This document shows, piece by piece, positions 16,701 through 24,547 of a stretch of DNA of 35,597 nucleotides. The position numbers were made by a program, and so were the translations under genes. The notes below the pieces were generated by a model, which worked only from the letters and a program-made list of their open reading frames with translations, did no database searches and was not told where the DNA came from. Source of the stretch: Promethearchaeota archaeon (GTDB lineage Archaea > Asgardarchaeota > Lokiarchaeia > Sigyniarchaeales > SOKP01); assembly GCA_019058365.1 (NCBI GenBank), contig JAHPZE010000037.1, positions 1-35,597 on the forward strand. Reading direction: 5' to 3'. The first letter of the stretch is position 1. Each line of letters begins with the position of its first letter.

Positions 16701-17328
16701 AGCTGATGTATTATGCACCTTCGTAGGAGATTATTTTGCACTTTCAGGTTACGAAGTGATTTCAATTTTCAATGATCTTCAATATGAAACATTACAAATT
16801 TCTGCAAGTTTACATAGTCCTGGTGAACTCCGTGTATATGATTCTCTTAATCGAATAACTGGAGTTATTAATGGTGTAATTAAAAGCGAGATTCCAAATT
16901 CTATATATGATCAAAATAATTCTATAATTGCATTATTTTCTATTGATACTAATTATCGTTTTCAAGTTTTTGGTATAGGGAGTGGAGAATATGGATTAGA
17001 AATTTTTTCATTAGAACACGGCTCCATTGTTACTTTTAATGCTATTAACATCCCAATTGCAGCAAATGATTTATTTCAGATTTCAATAGATTGGGTTTCA
17101 CTGTCAACTGGTGGACAAGGTGTAAGGATTCAGATAGATCTCAATGGTGATGGTGAATTTGAGTATGATTTTTATTCAGACAATTTGTTTAGCCTTGAAG
17201 AGTATTTAGATATCATTCGAGATTTGTTAGGAACACCCGATATTCCAGGTTATAATATAATCATTCTAATTTGTGCTTTTTGTCTTGGTATACTCATAGT
17301 AAAAAAGCAATTAAAAAAAAATACTTAA
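13714..17328 (+). CDS. Peptide-type solute-binding protein fused to a transglutaminase-like domain
   Basis: This 1204-residue surface protein has a basic N-terminus and one hydrophobic segment (about residues 30-46), then an SBP_bac_5 oligopeptide-binding domain (residues about 75-590; RFGTGVEPVDLDPHYSWDSP, VRIFHDGTPFNATAVKWSF-like strands). A beta-rich middle follows, then a transglutaminase-like core with C942 in EGDCEDFSLLL, H977 in GYHAWVRL and E994 in WYNIEPQ, where aspartate is more usual. The end is PGYNIIILICAFCLGILIV plus lysines, a transmembrane anchor like archaeal C-terminal sorting tails. No permease or ATPase genes adjoin it. GTG 13714 is uncertain because a TATA-like ATATATAAAA ends just before it; TTG 13726 is an alternative. 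It may bind and process extracellular peptides (inference). Confidence 0.85.
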   Translation: MLIKLRLNKSKFLFTSIKFTKNAKKRIIWSLTFFLMLCLISNYNNFSKFIQEHPEEKKQSFEKNSIKNSNGEIISKLRFGTGVEPVDLDPHYSWDSPSIKVIDQVCEGLFTYDLSDPELSVIPNLASSFGTWSFDKMNYTIPLRVGIIFHDGTPFNATAVKWSFDRLNYFLNISGTLLPPKEVSSFDSVYKWPDNTPIINKTEIVNDYTIKFVLNRPFMPFISLLCFSGSYILSPSSTPSDENIDLAAGDLIGTGPFIYDNYIPGSGVNFHAFENYWRGKPSIDILNFTIIYDPVDRNNALLSGDIDLLDSPQLSYLGAFEADPNVIVVDAGSNAIIYSIGMNNKQINITMRKAISYAINYSYLIDEYMHGYVKRLKSPIPEGILYSNSSFNVPVMNITYARSILVDGGVCNFDIYNDAEWINAANFNPIATYNYTYYLYGYTYEISDLIQQNLEQIGIKVIDAGLTSANEYLDKILEKHDELQLFWFGWIPDYNDPDTFIRPLLSNSSKSNSAQVNDPWLENKIEDSLEESNDVIREAIYDEIQQYVVEDLVPWAFCYVGRNFDAYRNGIMGFQSNPLGILSFYNVSWKSFNIPFNGMSLNFTIESNYFGSGVGSVSYSQISANIFHMIGNLNLLTNWWDVNPYTRILTNTCGNFPIINGSHTPMWIFSNINIGDNVLISVDGEGDHTFEISDEKSINLPGYATLEAWELIDLTQPGGIAFYEKNTGILLNATFYYLGGLYYYTLILTGTNALTRNITQIKVDVYEISRNWERNPGTSLPRCKIQLAYNVSNLGTELISNVIINVTSNGDTIHEDFITEINVGDDYVSKFSLLMDYDTIKTLMVKAYYMGFSKDYEFVINATLPRALHGQDMRLFITPNDPLVLSTLNDILNSYPSIMPDWMAIRDWVGQMITYKSDKDEYGINEYFQLPRETILKKEGDCEDFSLLLVSLLRANGWDQSEVYVTIGVNETGDGYHAWVRLNFGFPLGWYNIEPQADVLCTFVGDYFALSGYEVISIFNDLQYETLQISASLHSPGELRVYDSLNRITGVINGVIKSEIPNSIYDQNNSIIALFSIDTNYRFQVFGIGSGEYGLEIFSLEHGSIVTFNAINIPIAANDLFQISIDWVSLSTGGQGVRIQIDLNGDGEFEYDFYSDNLFSLEEYLDIIRDLLGTPDIPGYNIIILICAFCLGILIVKKQLKKNT

Positions 17329-17329
17329 A

Positions 17330-17338
17330 TTTTTTTTT
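17330..17338 (+). terminator. Oligo-T terminator
   Basis: Nine T start one base after the stop of the 1204-codon gene, a typical archaeal terminator. Confidence 0.6.
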
Positions 17339-17579
17339 AAATTCCTAATTTTAAAGATTTCTTAGACTAAGTGATTAATAATTATTAAAATAATATAATC
17401 AAGATAGAACTAGTAAGATTGAATTCTTTAAACGGATAGATTCTATGTTTTCGTGAAATAACAGAATCTTAAGATGTTAGATAAAATATATTTTTTTTAT
17501 TTACTTTAATTCGTCTAAAGTTTTGAATTTCCCAAAGATTTAATTATAACTAGAGATCCATATTAAATTTGATAAAATA

Positions 17580-18977
17580 ATGCCAACTGAAAAATTAACT
17601 TTAAAATCGAAATTAGCATACGGGGGTTTTGGAGCGGGTATTAGCTTACCATCTCAAATTGCTTTTTCAGCGATAACTTTCTTTTATAACACGATATTAG
17701 GGCTAAACGCTGAATTAATTGGTATCGCTTGGTTAATCTTTTCAGTTTGGAATGCGATCAATGATCCTTTATTTGGTTTCATAGAAGATCACACTAAATC
17801 AGAAAAATATGGCAGGAGAATCCCATATATTCGATTTGGTGCTCCGATTTATGGAATAGTGTTCATTTTATGTTGGTTTCCATTTGTAGGGACAAATAAT
17901 CAAATAGGCCTTTTCTTCAATTTAATTATCGTTCTATTTGTCTTTGATACTATGTTTACAATATTAGGGCTCATAAATTTTACCCTTCCAGCAGAAATGA
18001 CAATAACAGCAAAAGAAAGAGGCAATTTATTAGTATATAGTAATATATTAACTTCTATCTCACTTTTAATTTCTTTCATATTGCCCATTTTCTTGTTAAC
18101 TGGATATGAATCACTTGATGAGATTACAAGTTTTCTCATCACGATGATTTTTGTGGGCATTATCTCCGCTATAATAATATTCATAAGCAGTTTTTACTTA
18201 AAAGAGAATAAATATACCCAAATGGAAGATACGCTTCCAATCATCAATGGTATAAAAGAAACTTTTAAAAACAGACCATTTCTAATTTTTGAAGTATCCA
18301 ACTTTTCTTTTACTATTGCTCTAACAATCCTTACTACTGCCATTTTTTATTACGCACAGTACGTTTTAACCGCAACTGGTATTATCGCTACAATTCCATT
18401 AATAGTAGTCTTCATAATGATCTTTGCGTTCTTGGTGGTTTTTAATAAACTAATCGGGAAATATGGTGTAAAGAAAACTTTTATCTTGTCATTAATGTGG
18501 ACAGGATTGAGCTTTATTCTAACGTTTTTCATTGGATGGACGTTGAATCTTGCCATAATTGGATTTATTCTAATAGGGATCGGAATTTCCGGATATATGC
18601 TTACAAACCAAGTTGTCGTAGCCGATATTGTTGATTACGACGAGGTTAAAACAGGAAAGCGAAGAGAAACAACCTATTCCGGAATAAATGCATTGATTAC
18701 AAAACCAGCAATTTCCCTCGCAAATTGGCTGTTCTTGTTAATAATATCATCTTTTGGATTCGATTCAGAGCAACAGACTCAAGAATTCTCTGCTCAATTG
18801 GGAATTATGATGGGATTCGCATTCATTCCCTCCATCTTTTTGATCTTAGGCACAATTGTAATGTTTTTTTACCATTTGGATGGTCCACATTGGCTTTCTC
18901 AAAAAGCAGAACTAATTAAAATTCATGAGAAAAAAGAGCTCGAATATCTAAAATATTTAAAATCAAAAAGAACTTGA
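17580..18977 (+). CDS. GPH-family sugar:cation symporter (MFS_2)
   Basis: The 465-residue protein has about twelve membrane spans and the hallmarks of the glycoside-pentoside-hexuronide (melibiose permease) family: KLAYGGFGAGISL in helix 1, AINDPLFGFIEDHT followed by YGRRIPYIRFGAP at the helix 2-3 loop, and the late cytoplasmic VDYDEVKTGKRRETTYSG before helix 11. The family couples sugar uptake to Na+ or H+. The substrate cannot be predicted and no glycosidase gene is close. ATG 17580 starts directly at the conserved N-terminus. Monocistronic. Confidence 0.9.
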   Translation: MPTEKLTLKSKLAYGGFGAGISLPSQIAFSAITFFYNTILGLNAELIGIAWLIFSVWNAINDPLFGFIEDHTKSEKYGRRIPYIRFGAPIYGIVFILCWFPFVGTNNQIGLFFNLIIVLFVFDTMFTILGLINFTLPAEMTITAKERGNLLVYSNILTSISLLISFILPIFLLTGYESLDEITSFLITMIFVGIISAIIIFISSFYLKENKYTQMEDTLPIINGIKETFKNRPFLIFEVSNFSFTIALTILTTAIFYYAQYVLTATGIIATIPLIVVFIMIFAFLVVFNKLIGKYGVKKTFILSLMWTGLSFILTFFIGWTLNLAIIGFILIGIGISGYMLTNQVVVADIVDYDEVKTGKRRETTYSGINALITKPAISLANWLFLLIISSFGFDSEQQTQEFSAQLGIMMGFAFIPSIFLILGTIVMFFYHLDGPHWLSQKAELIKIHEKKELEYLKYLKSKRT

Positions 18978-19002
18978 ACTGAATATCAGAACGCTAGTAT
19001 AT

Positions 19003-19058
19003 CTTGAAACGGTTTATATTCTTTAAATATTCATATCAATTATATGATTCGACTCTTC
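19003..19058 (+). repeat. Partial copy of the dispersed repeat (variant)
   Basis: Begins TTGAAACGGTTTATATTC and shares TTTAAATATTCATATCA with 27583-27650; its first bases match the left end of the 153-bp repeat. The full right end is not present. Confidence 0.55.
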
Positions 19059-19083
19059 ATTTAATTCTGGTATTGTTTAAAAA

Positions 19084-19354
19084 ATGTATAAGGTTTATAC
19101 CATTCTTGAAACCAAGGATGGAAAGGTAAATTCAGAGTCTGATTTCAATGAAAATTTACTCAAGATATTTCAAAAAAAATCGAACCCAAAAAATACTTGG
19201 TGGAATACAAAGTCAGATAAGTAATGAAGCAATTTTAGAAGCTTTCTCAACAGATTGGCTTGACATTGAAAATCTTATATTAAGACTAAATATCAATGAC
19301 AACAATAATATAAAATATTTGAATTTAAAACTAAAAGAGTTAGAAAGAAAATAG
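19084..19354 (+). pseudogene. Frameshifted fragment carrying the zinc-ribbon protein's C-terminal domain
   Basis: ATG 19084 opens a 46-codon frame (ends 19224) and a second overlapping frame (to 19354) carries ILEAFSTDWLDIENLILRL and YLNLKLKELERK. The latter matches the C-terminal domain of the ribbon protein at 2-556 (LLKVLSDKWQNLQRLAGRL, YLELKLKELERK). Joining them requires a shift near 19200-19224. No zinc ribbons are present. Confidence 0.55.
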
Positions 19355-19428
19355 ATTTTAATTATTAAAAAGGAAAATGGAATTAAGTATTACCATTTCT
19401 TGAAGTATTTATTAATTCTTGTTGATCT

Positions 19429-19716
19429 TTACATGATCTTTTTAAAATCTTCTAAAGATAAATTAGACGGGATTCCCAATTGAGACATTTTAGAAATAAA
19501 TTCATGAAGAGATATTTTTGCTATTTCAGCTGCCTTCTCTATTGAAATTTCCTTTAATACATATTTTTTAATAGCAAAATTAAAACGTTCTTTTTGAAGT
19601 CCTTCGATTAAGATTTTTCTTATTAATGAGGAGCGATCAAGATTCTCATTTTCAGCAAGTTCTTCAAATTCTTTTATCAAATCCTCGTCTAATCTTAAAT
19701 TCATTTGTTTTGTCAT
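19429..19716 (-). CDS. Ribbon-helix-helix / UPF0175-like antitoxin
   Basis: The 95-residue protein starts with a ribbon-helix-helix DNA-binding domain (MNLRLDEDLIKEFEELAEN, DRSSLIRKILIEGLQ) and continues with a UPF0175-like segment (ISIEKAAEIAKISLHEFISK, LGIPSNLSLEDFK). Such proteins repress their own operon and hold DUF3368 PIN toxins. AAGGAGG at 19725-19731 (minus strand) is a strong ribosome site. It follows the truncated PIN gene by 20 bases, so the order here is toxin then antitoxin, the reverse of the pair at 26696-27438. The gene is intact. Confidence 0.82.
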   Translation of the reverse strand: MTKQMNLRLDEDLIKEFEELAENENLDRSSLIRKILIEGLQKERFNFAIKKYVLKEISIEKAAEIAKISLHEFISKMSQLGIPSNLSLEDFKKIM

Positions 19717-19736
19717 TTATATTACCTCCTTCTAAA

Positions 19737-20177
19737 TTATTTATTCATAATTTCTTCAGCTCTATTTTTAAAAAATAATACAATATCAGGTTTTAATGAT
19801 TTTATGTGCGCTAATTCGTTAAAAGATATTTGAAATTCTTTATGGCTAATAATATTTTTTTCTAATAATTCTAATAGTATTAATTCTGACGTTTTAGGCT
19901 TTAAACCACAATTCAAAGCATAATTGATAGCTTGATAATCATCTGTTACAGGAATCCCTTTGTTTTTTACACAAATCATAATAGTTTCATTTTCACCTTT
20001 CCCTAGAGTCCTAGAAGAGATAACATTATTCAACTTTATTTTTCTTTCTTCAATCATTTTATTATCTATAGTATGTTTTAGTATTTTAGCATCTGAAAAT
20101 CTGTCAATATCTGCAATTAACTCATTTTTGACTGTAGGACTTACAATAATCGATCCTAATTTCTTTTTTTTCCATTT
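19737..20177 (-). pseudogene. DUF3368 PIN toxin lacking its N-terminus
   Basis: The frame holds the C-terminal two thirds of a PIN toxin: VSPTVKNELIADI, then GKGENETIMICVKNKG, PVTDDYQAINYALNCGL and SELILLELLEKNII. It is open upstream until the TGA that ends the SRPBCC gene at 20178, and there is no start codon before the conserved VSPTV segment. The first catalytic aspartate region is therefore missing. ATG 20057 could give a 106-residue product without half the active site. The junction marks where the VOC-VOC-SRPBCC block abuts the toxin. Confidence 0.7.
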
Positions 20178-20603
20178 TCAAATCACTTGATCACTTTCAG
20201 TATACTTCCTTAAATTATCTAGAATTGCTTGCCACCCATCTTTTTGTAGCTTTACAGGATTAGTATTTTCAGCTTCAAACGTTTCAGTTATTTTAGTACC
20301 ATTAGGTATGGAGGTGATTTGTACTTTTACATGTCTGCCATCATTAATATCATACTCGATGAGCTTAAATTTCTTTATATCTGTATAAACACCTTCAAAA
20401 TCAAAACTTGCACTTCCATCTTTTGCTGACATTGTGTAAAGAAATTTTCCTCCAACATGAAAATCATTCTCGGCATATGGGCAATTCCAATCATCAGACG
20501 CGTGATTCCACTTGACAATATGCTTCGGCTTCGTAAAATATTCCCAGACCTTCTTAATATCACATTTGATTGAAGTTTTAACTTGTATATTGGTCATGGT
20601 CAA
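20178..20603 (-). CDS. SRPBCC (AHSA1-like) family protein
   Basis: The 141-residue START-like protein has IQVKTSIKCDIKKVWEYFTK, PKHIVKWNHASDDWNCP, VGGKFLYTMSAKDGS, FEGVYTDIKKFKLIEY and a final helix with DGWQAILDNLRKY, all typical of AHSA1-like SRPBCC proteins that bind small hydrophobic ligands. The start overlaps the stop of the VOC gene upstream (ATGA), so translation is probably coupled. In bacteria this family is often co-encoded with VOC proteins of the kind found here. Ligand unknown. Confidence 0.88.
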   Translation of the reverse strand: MTMTNIQVKTSIKCDIKKVWEYFTKPKHIVKWNHASDDWNCPYAENDFHVGGKFLYTMSAKDGSASFDFEGVYTDIKKFKLIEYDINDGRHVKVQITSIPNGTKITETFEAENTNPVKLQKDGWQAILDNLRKYTESDQVI

Positions 20604-21037
20604 TCCTCGCTCGCACAGTTAAACATCCATTGAACGCCGAATTTGTCAGTGCACGAACCGAAATAACCACCCCAGAACATTTCTACTAGTGGCATTTCAA
20701 CTTTGCCTCCTGCTGAAAGTGCATTAAATAATCTTTTAGTTTCAGAGCGAGTATCTGGTTCAAGGTTGATGTATATGTTATTTCCTTGACGCACTGAAAA
20801 TCCCATTGATTCTGGCGCATCAGTTCCCATCAATATGTGACCGCCTAGGATGGGTAGCTCAACATGCATGACAAGCTTTTTGTCTGCATCTACCAGTTTT
20901 GGTTCTCCAGGTTGTGATGGAATATCACCCATGCGTTGAATAGGTGCATTAAATTTGCTTCTAAATACTAATTTATAAAAAAGAAAAGCTTCCTCTGTAT
21001 TGCGTGGAAAATTAAGATATGTACTTGCTCGTGCCAT
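20600..21037 (-). CDS. VOC-family protein, PhnB-like
   Basis: The 145-residue protein matches PhnB/3-demethylubiquinone methyltransferase-like VOC proteins: YLNFPRNTEEAFLFYKLVF, HVELPILGGHILMGTDAP, NNIYINLEPDTRSETKRLF, and MFWGGYFGSCTDKFGVQWMF near the end. The fold binds metals or small ligands; activity unknown. AAGGAGG at 21047-21053 (minus) precedes the ATG by nine bases and overlaps the end of the preceding gene. Middle gene of a three-gene operon. Confidence 0.9.
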   Translation of the reverse strand: MARASTYLNFPRNTEEAFLFYKLVFRSKFNAPIQRMGDIPSQPGEPKLVDADKKLVMHVELPILGGHILMGTDAPESMGFSVRQGNNIYINLEPDTRSETKRLFNALSAGGKVEMPLVEMFWGGYFGSCTDKFGVQWMFNCASED

Positions 21038-21038
21038 T

Positions 21039-21470
21039 TTATCTTTCCTCCTTAGAACTTGGCATCTTGCTCATATCCATATAAAGCATACTCCAACGAT
21101 GACCATCCAAATCTTCAAAACCGAAGGCATACAACCAGCCTTGTGACTCTCTTGGTTTATCATATATTTTTCCTCCTGCCTTGCGAACAATTTTAGCCAT
21201 CTCATCAACTTCTTCTTTGCTTTGAGCATCGATGTTGATCAGCACTTCTGTTCCTTTTTTGGTGTCTCCAATTTCATTCTTTGTGAACCCTCTAAATGTA
21301 TCATTAGGAAAAAGCATCATCACAAAATTATTATCTCCTATCAGAAAACTCGCTAAGTGATCAGCATTTTCATGCATTGGATTCTCTTTAAAGCCAATTG
21401 CTTTAAAGAATGTTTTTGATTTTTTTACATCTTTTACTGGCAAATTTAGCCAAATATTTTTTATTTTCAT
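21039..21470 (-). CDS. VOC-family (glyoxalase-like) protein
   Basis: A 143-residue VOC protein: IWLNLPVKDVKKSKTFFKAI, NFVMMLFPNDTFRGF, VLINIDAQSKEEVDEMA, and FEDLDGHRWSMLYMDMS. It resembles bacterial extradiol/glyoxalase-like proteins of unknown substrate. First gene of the VOC-VOC-SRPBCC operon. ATAAGGAG just upstream is a good ribosome site and a TATA box lies 37-47 bases before the start. The whole operon looks less AT-rich than its surroundings and resembles bacterial gene clusters, so transfer from a bacterium is plausible. Confidence 0.9.
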   Translation of the reverse strand: MKIKNIWLNLPVKDVKKSKTFFKAIGFKENPMHENADHLASFLIGDNNFVMMLFPNDTFRGFTKNEIGDTKKGTEVLINIDAQSKEEVDEMAKIVRKAGGKIYDKPRESQGWLYAFGFEDLDGHRWSMLYMDMSKMPSSKEER

Positions 21471-21506
21471 TGTGGTTCTCCTTATTGATAAGTTAATTAA
21501 TAAGTA

Positions 21507-21517
21507 TAGTATATAAG
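21507..21517 (-). promoter_or_regulatory. TATA box of the VOC operon
   Basis: Minus-strand CTTATATACTA lies 37-47 bases upstream of the first VOC start. Confidence 0.5.
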
Positions 21518-21602
21518 ACTACCTTTTATAAAAAAAAAAATTCAAAGCTATCCTCTTCTTCCCGTTAGGTTTTATCCACCAAATAATAAAAAAAATAAAA
21601 AA

Positions 21603-21932
21603 ATGAAACGTGATAAATTAGTTAAGCAGTTTAAACAAACCATTTTACCTAAAATTATTAAACAATATACCCCCCAAGCGATAATTATTTTTGGCTCTCG
21701 AATAAAAGGAGATGCTGACTTAGATTCGGATTTGGATGTCATAGTTGTATCAGAAGGATTCCAAAAGATTCCCTTCATTGAAAGAATGCCCTCCCTATTA
21801 AAAAAATTTGATTTTTCTAGACATATAGATTATCTCTGTTATACTCCAGAGGAATTTGAAAGAATTAAGAGTGGATCTTCGCTCATCATAGACGCATTAG
21901 AATATGGGGAAATAATTTCGCCATATGCTTAA
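21603..21932 (+). CDS. Orphan MNT nucleotidyltransferase
   Basis: A 109-residue minimal nucleotidyltransferase with G31-S32 and D43/D45 (IIFGSRIKGDADLDSDLDV), the exact GSx10DxD spacing of MntA-type antitoxins. It is nearly identical at DNA level over its first 180 bases to the MNT gene at 30778-31098, but similarity starts at the ATG and no HEPN gene precedes it. The duplication therefore moved the antitoxin alone. It may still neutralise HEPN proteins encoded elsewhere. Confidence 0.87.
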   Translation: MKRDKLVKQFKQTILPKIIKQYTPQAIIIFGSRIKGDADLDSDLDVIVVSEGFQKIPFIERMPSLLKKFDFSRHIDYLCYTPEEFERIKSGSSLIIDALEYGEIISPYA

Positions 21933-21972
21933 AAGCAACCTCTAATTCATTTTTTATAGGTTAAAAAAAGAT

Positions 21973-22124
21973 CGTGAAACGGTTACAGAACCTAAAACTA
22001 ACCTTAAGATGTCTAAGTATTGAATATTAAATTTTAAGTAATTCATAAATTGATTCTACGACCATTGAATTTTAGGGAATAATGATTATTAGATTATTTT
22101 CTATAGAATTACATGAACTATAAT
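21973..22124 (+). repeat. 153-bp dispersed repeat, full copy b
   Basis: Left end CGTGAAACGGTTACAGAA, inner AACTAACCTTAAGATGTC, right end ACATGAACTATA (degenerate). Aligns along its length with the copies at 25758 and 34257. It lies between the orphan MNT gene and the LRR gene; the remainder of 21933-22255 shows nothing else. Confidence 0.75.
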
Positions 22125-22255
22125 ATATATTTCATTTTATGTTTAAATAAGTTTCTCTCCATAGATATTCTGATATGATTACAGAATTTAAAGGACCATT
22201 TTATGGATCTCGTTTTTTTCCAAACTGTTAGAAGCCTATTATTTATTTTTATTTC

Positions 22256-23524
22256 TTATATTAATCTTTTAAGGTTTTTCAATGCTATCTCATATTCACT
22301 ATTAAGTTCTAAAGCTCTCTTATAACATTTAATTGCGTTATCATAATTACTTAATTTCTCAAACCTAACACCCAGACTATTCCACTTTTTAGGACTCCTA
22401 TTATTAGAGGTCTCTATTAATTCTTTAAATAAAAACTCTTGTTCTTCATAATTTAAAAACTCCATATATCCTTCTTCAATTAAAAATATAGCTACATGGA
22501 GATGACCGCTCCTAAATCTCCTAGAAATCTCGTCTTTAAATGCGCTCTTAGCGATCAGATCCCCGGCTTCAGTCAACTTTTTCAGTAAGGGAAAGGCTAA
22601 AAACATACTAAGAAGGAGAGTCTTATAATTATGTTCTGCCCACACCTGTAAATTTGAACAAATGCCCCAAAAATGGTCTTCGGGAGGATGGACATCTATA
22701 AGGACCATTTTAACATCAATATCGTCTATAGATTCGAGCACATTCACATAACTAAATTTTTCGGTAGGGGTCTCACTTAATAAATATGCGCATTCCCGAA
22801 TTCGCTTACCTGCTACATGGATCGTGGGTTTTCTTGTCCCACCTGATAATCTGACCGTGAGATACTCATTAATCTCAAACTCCCAGTCGCATTTGAGGTC
22901 TATTTTTTGTAGATTTGTAAGGCCTTCCAACCCCTTTATGGAAAACGTAGTAAAACCTAATGGACGCAAATAAATTTTATCGGTTAATTGTTTATTTAAA
23001 TATAACTCCTTTAGGTTTTTCAATGTACTCAAGCCTTCTATCATACTAATTCTGTTCTTACTTAGATCTAACGTCTCAAGATTGCTTAAATTCTCCAATC
23101 CCGTAATTTTTTTGACTTTATTTCCCTTAAGATTTAAAACTTTTAGGTTAACTAAGGTTTCTAACCCTTTAAGTTCTGTAATTGGTGAAATATAATTTCT
23201 CGATTGAAGATAATCGTCCCCTGACCGATCATATGAGAGATATTCCCTCGGATTACTAAGGTCTAATACCTCCAGATTTACCAGACTATTTAGTCCTCGA
23301 ATCTCTGAGATACAATTATACGAAAGATATAACCTCCGCAAGCCCTTAAGGCATTCTAAGCCCTTAATCGCGGTAATATAATTAGTATTTAGGTTTAACT
23401 CGTGTAAATCAGTTAGCTGGGCTAATCCTACAATGTCAGTAATACTTTCAATCCCTCTGCTGGATAAATCTAAAACCTTATCTATAACCTTAATTTTCTT
23501 TCCTTTATATGTTACGTGCGCCAA
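22256..23524 (-). CDS. Leucine-rich-repeat protein with C-terminal TPR
   Basis: The 422-residue protein begins with about eight SDS22-like LRRs (residues about 15-215; units such as LVNLKVLNLKGNKVKKITGL and LSNLETLDLSKNRISMIEGL). An unassigned middle domain (about 215-365) follows, then a TPR-like end (KWNSLGVRFEKLSNYDNAI, KCYKRALELN). Both repeat types mediate protein contacts. There is no signal peptide. The start is TTG 23524; no ATG fits before the first repeat. Such LRR proteins are common in Asgard archaea. The partner is unknown. It sits alone between two copies of the dispersed repeat. Confidence 0.85.
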   Translation of the reverse strand: MAHVTYKGKKIKVIDKVLDLSSRGIESITDIVGLAQLTDLHELNLNTNYITAIKGLECLKGLRRLYLSYNCISEIRGLNSLVNLEVLDLSNPREYLSYDRSGDDYLQSRNYISPITELKGLETLVNLKVLNLKGNKVKKITGLENLSNLETLDLSKNRISMIEGLSTLKNLKELYLNKQLTDKIYLRPLGFTTFSIKGLEGLTNLQKIDLKCDWEFEINEYLTVRLSGGTRKPTIHVAGKRIRECAYLLSETPTEKFSYVNVLESIDDIDVKMVLIDVHPPEDHFWGICSNLQVWAEHNYKTLLLSMFLAFPLLKKLTEAGDLIAKSAFKDEISRRFRSGHLHVAIFLIEEGYMEFLNYEEQEFLFKELIETSNNRSPKKWNSLGVRFEKLSNYDNAIKCYKRALELNSEYEIALKNLKRLI

Positions 23525-23673
23525 GAAATTCTCACAGTGATTACGTAGATAATTAAAATTTTTCAGGTAGAAATGACCAGAAAATATTACTCAATATAAG
23601 GATAAAATATTCTTATAATATTATTTCTATTCTGCTCATATAAAGTTTCGGTATATCTTTAAGTGAAAATTGT

Positions 23674-23775
23674 CATGAAATAACCGAATATTAAGATATT
23701 TCTTCGTGAAACGATTAGAGAACAAAAAGCAAAACTTAAAGTATCTCTTTATTGAAAAATAAAATTGAATAAAAA
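23674..23775 (+). repeat. Dispersed repeat: right end followed by a truncated left part (c)
   Basis: CATGAAATAACCGAATA at 23674-23690 matches the right end of the repeat. After 14 bases a new left end, CGTGAAACGATTAGAGAA, starts at 23705 and is followed by AACTTAAAGTATCTC and TTATTGAAAA. Similarity fades before the vapB promoter. Confidence 0.65.
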
Positions 23776-23800
23776 TTTATTAATTCTTATGATATAAATA

Positions 23801-23810
23801 TTTATATAAA
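23801..23810 (+). promoter_or_regulatory. TATA box of vapBC
   Basis: TTTATATAAA, 27-36 bases before ATG 23837, predicts a nearly leaderless transcript and supports that start over ATG 23825. Confidence 0.5.
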
Positions 23811-23836
23811 TATTTAGTCATTAAATGATTGATTAT

Positions 23837-24091
23837 ATGACTTCAAAAATGATTTCTATTCGTGATGATGTTTATAAAAATTTGAAAAAGCTAAAGAGCC
23901 CTAATGAGAGCTTTTCTGAATTAATAGAACGGTTGATTGCAAATCAGCAGAAAGATCCTTTGAAATTTTTTGGTATTGCCAAAGATCTCTCATCTGAGTT
24001 AGCAGACGAATTTGAAAAAGCTATCATCGAAGCAAAAAAAAATGACGCAATGAAATCGATATCCAAATTTTCTGAATTATGGGGAGAATAG
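23837..24091 (+). CDS. vapB: VapB-type antitoxin (DUF217-like)
   Basis: The protein of about 84 residues starts MTSKMISIRDDVYKNLKKLK, then NESFSELIERLI and a C-terminal toxin-binding region ending SISKFSELWGE, the pattern of archaeal DUF217 VapB antitoxins. The N-terminal half should bind DNA and autoregulate. An upstream in-frame ATG at 23825 lies too close to the TATA box. The PIN toxin start follows two bases after the stop. Intact pair. Confidence 0.88.
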   Translation: MTSKMISIRDDVYKNLKKLKSPNESFSELIERLIANQQKDPLKFFGIAKDLSSELADEFEKAIIEAKKNDAMKSISKFSELWGE

Positions 24092-24093
24092 TT

Positions 24094-24510
24094 ATGATTA
24101 TTGTTGATACAACAGTCATAATTGATATCTGGCGTGGTAGATCAGGAGTAAAAATACATTTAAAAAAATATAAAGAGGAGATTTTATGTATTTCTATTAT
24201 TTCTATTGCTGAAATATATGATGGATTAGGATATACAAAAGAAAAGAAGGGTGAAACTATTTATAAGAAAATTAAGGATCAAATTGAAAAAGTGTTATCT
24301 GGGTTTCATATTATGCCCCTCAATATTCAAATTCTCCAAGAATCTGGAGATATTAAAGGAAAATTAAGGGCTCAAGGAATTATTCTTGATTTAGCAGATT
24401 GTATAATAGGTACAACAGCTAAAATGATGAATGCTGATAAAATTATAACTCGAAATAAAAGACATTTCCAGCAATTTGGATTAGATATAGAATCATACAA
24501 TATTACATAA
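24094..24510 (+). CDS. vapC: VapC-type PIN toxin
   Basis: A PIN-domain RNase of about 138 residues: D5 in MIIVDTTVIIDIW, the conserved Glu in ISIAEIYDGLG, Asp in LDLADCIIGTTA, and ITRNKRHFQQF near the end. VapC toxins cut tRNA or rRNA and stop translation. ATG 24094 is preferred over ATG 24079 because it starts at the first strand and has GGGGAGAA upstream within vapB. With vapB it is the only toxin-antitoxin pair in the window that looks fully normal, apart from the PIN pair at 26.7-27.4 kb and the DUF433/DUF5615 pair. Confidence 0.9.
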   Translation: MIIVDTTVIIDIWRGRSGVKIHLKKYKEEILCISIISIAEIYDGLGYTKEKKGETIYKKIKDQIEKVLSGFHIMPLNIQILQESGDIKGKLRAQGIILDLADCIIGTTAKMMNADKIITRNKRHFQQFGLDIESYNIT

Positions 24511-24547
24511 ATAATAACTTCAATTTTGGCACTCTAATATTTATCTT

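Noticed and set aside
20375..20563. 62-codon minus-strand frame inside the SRPBCC gene
   Set aside because: Same strand but other phase; the SRPBCC reading frame is clearly the conserved one.
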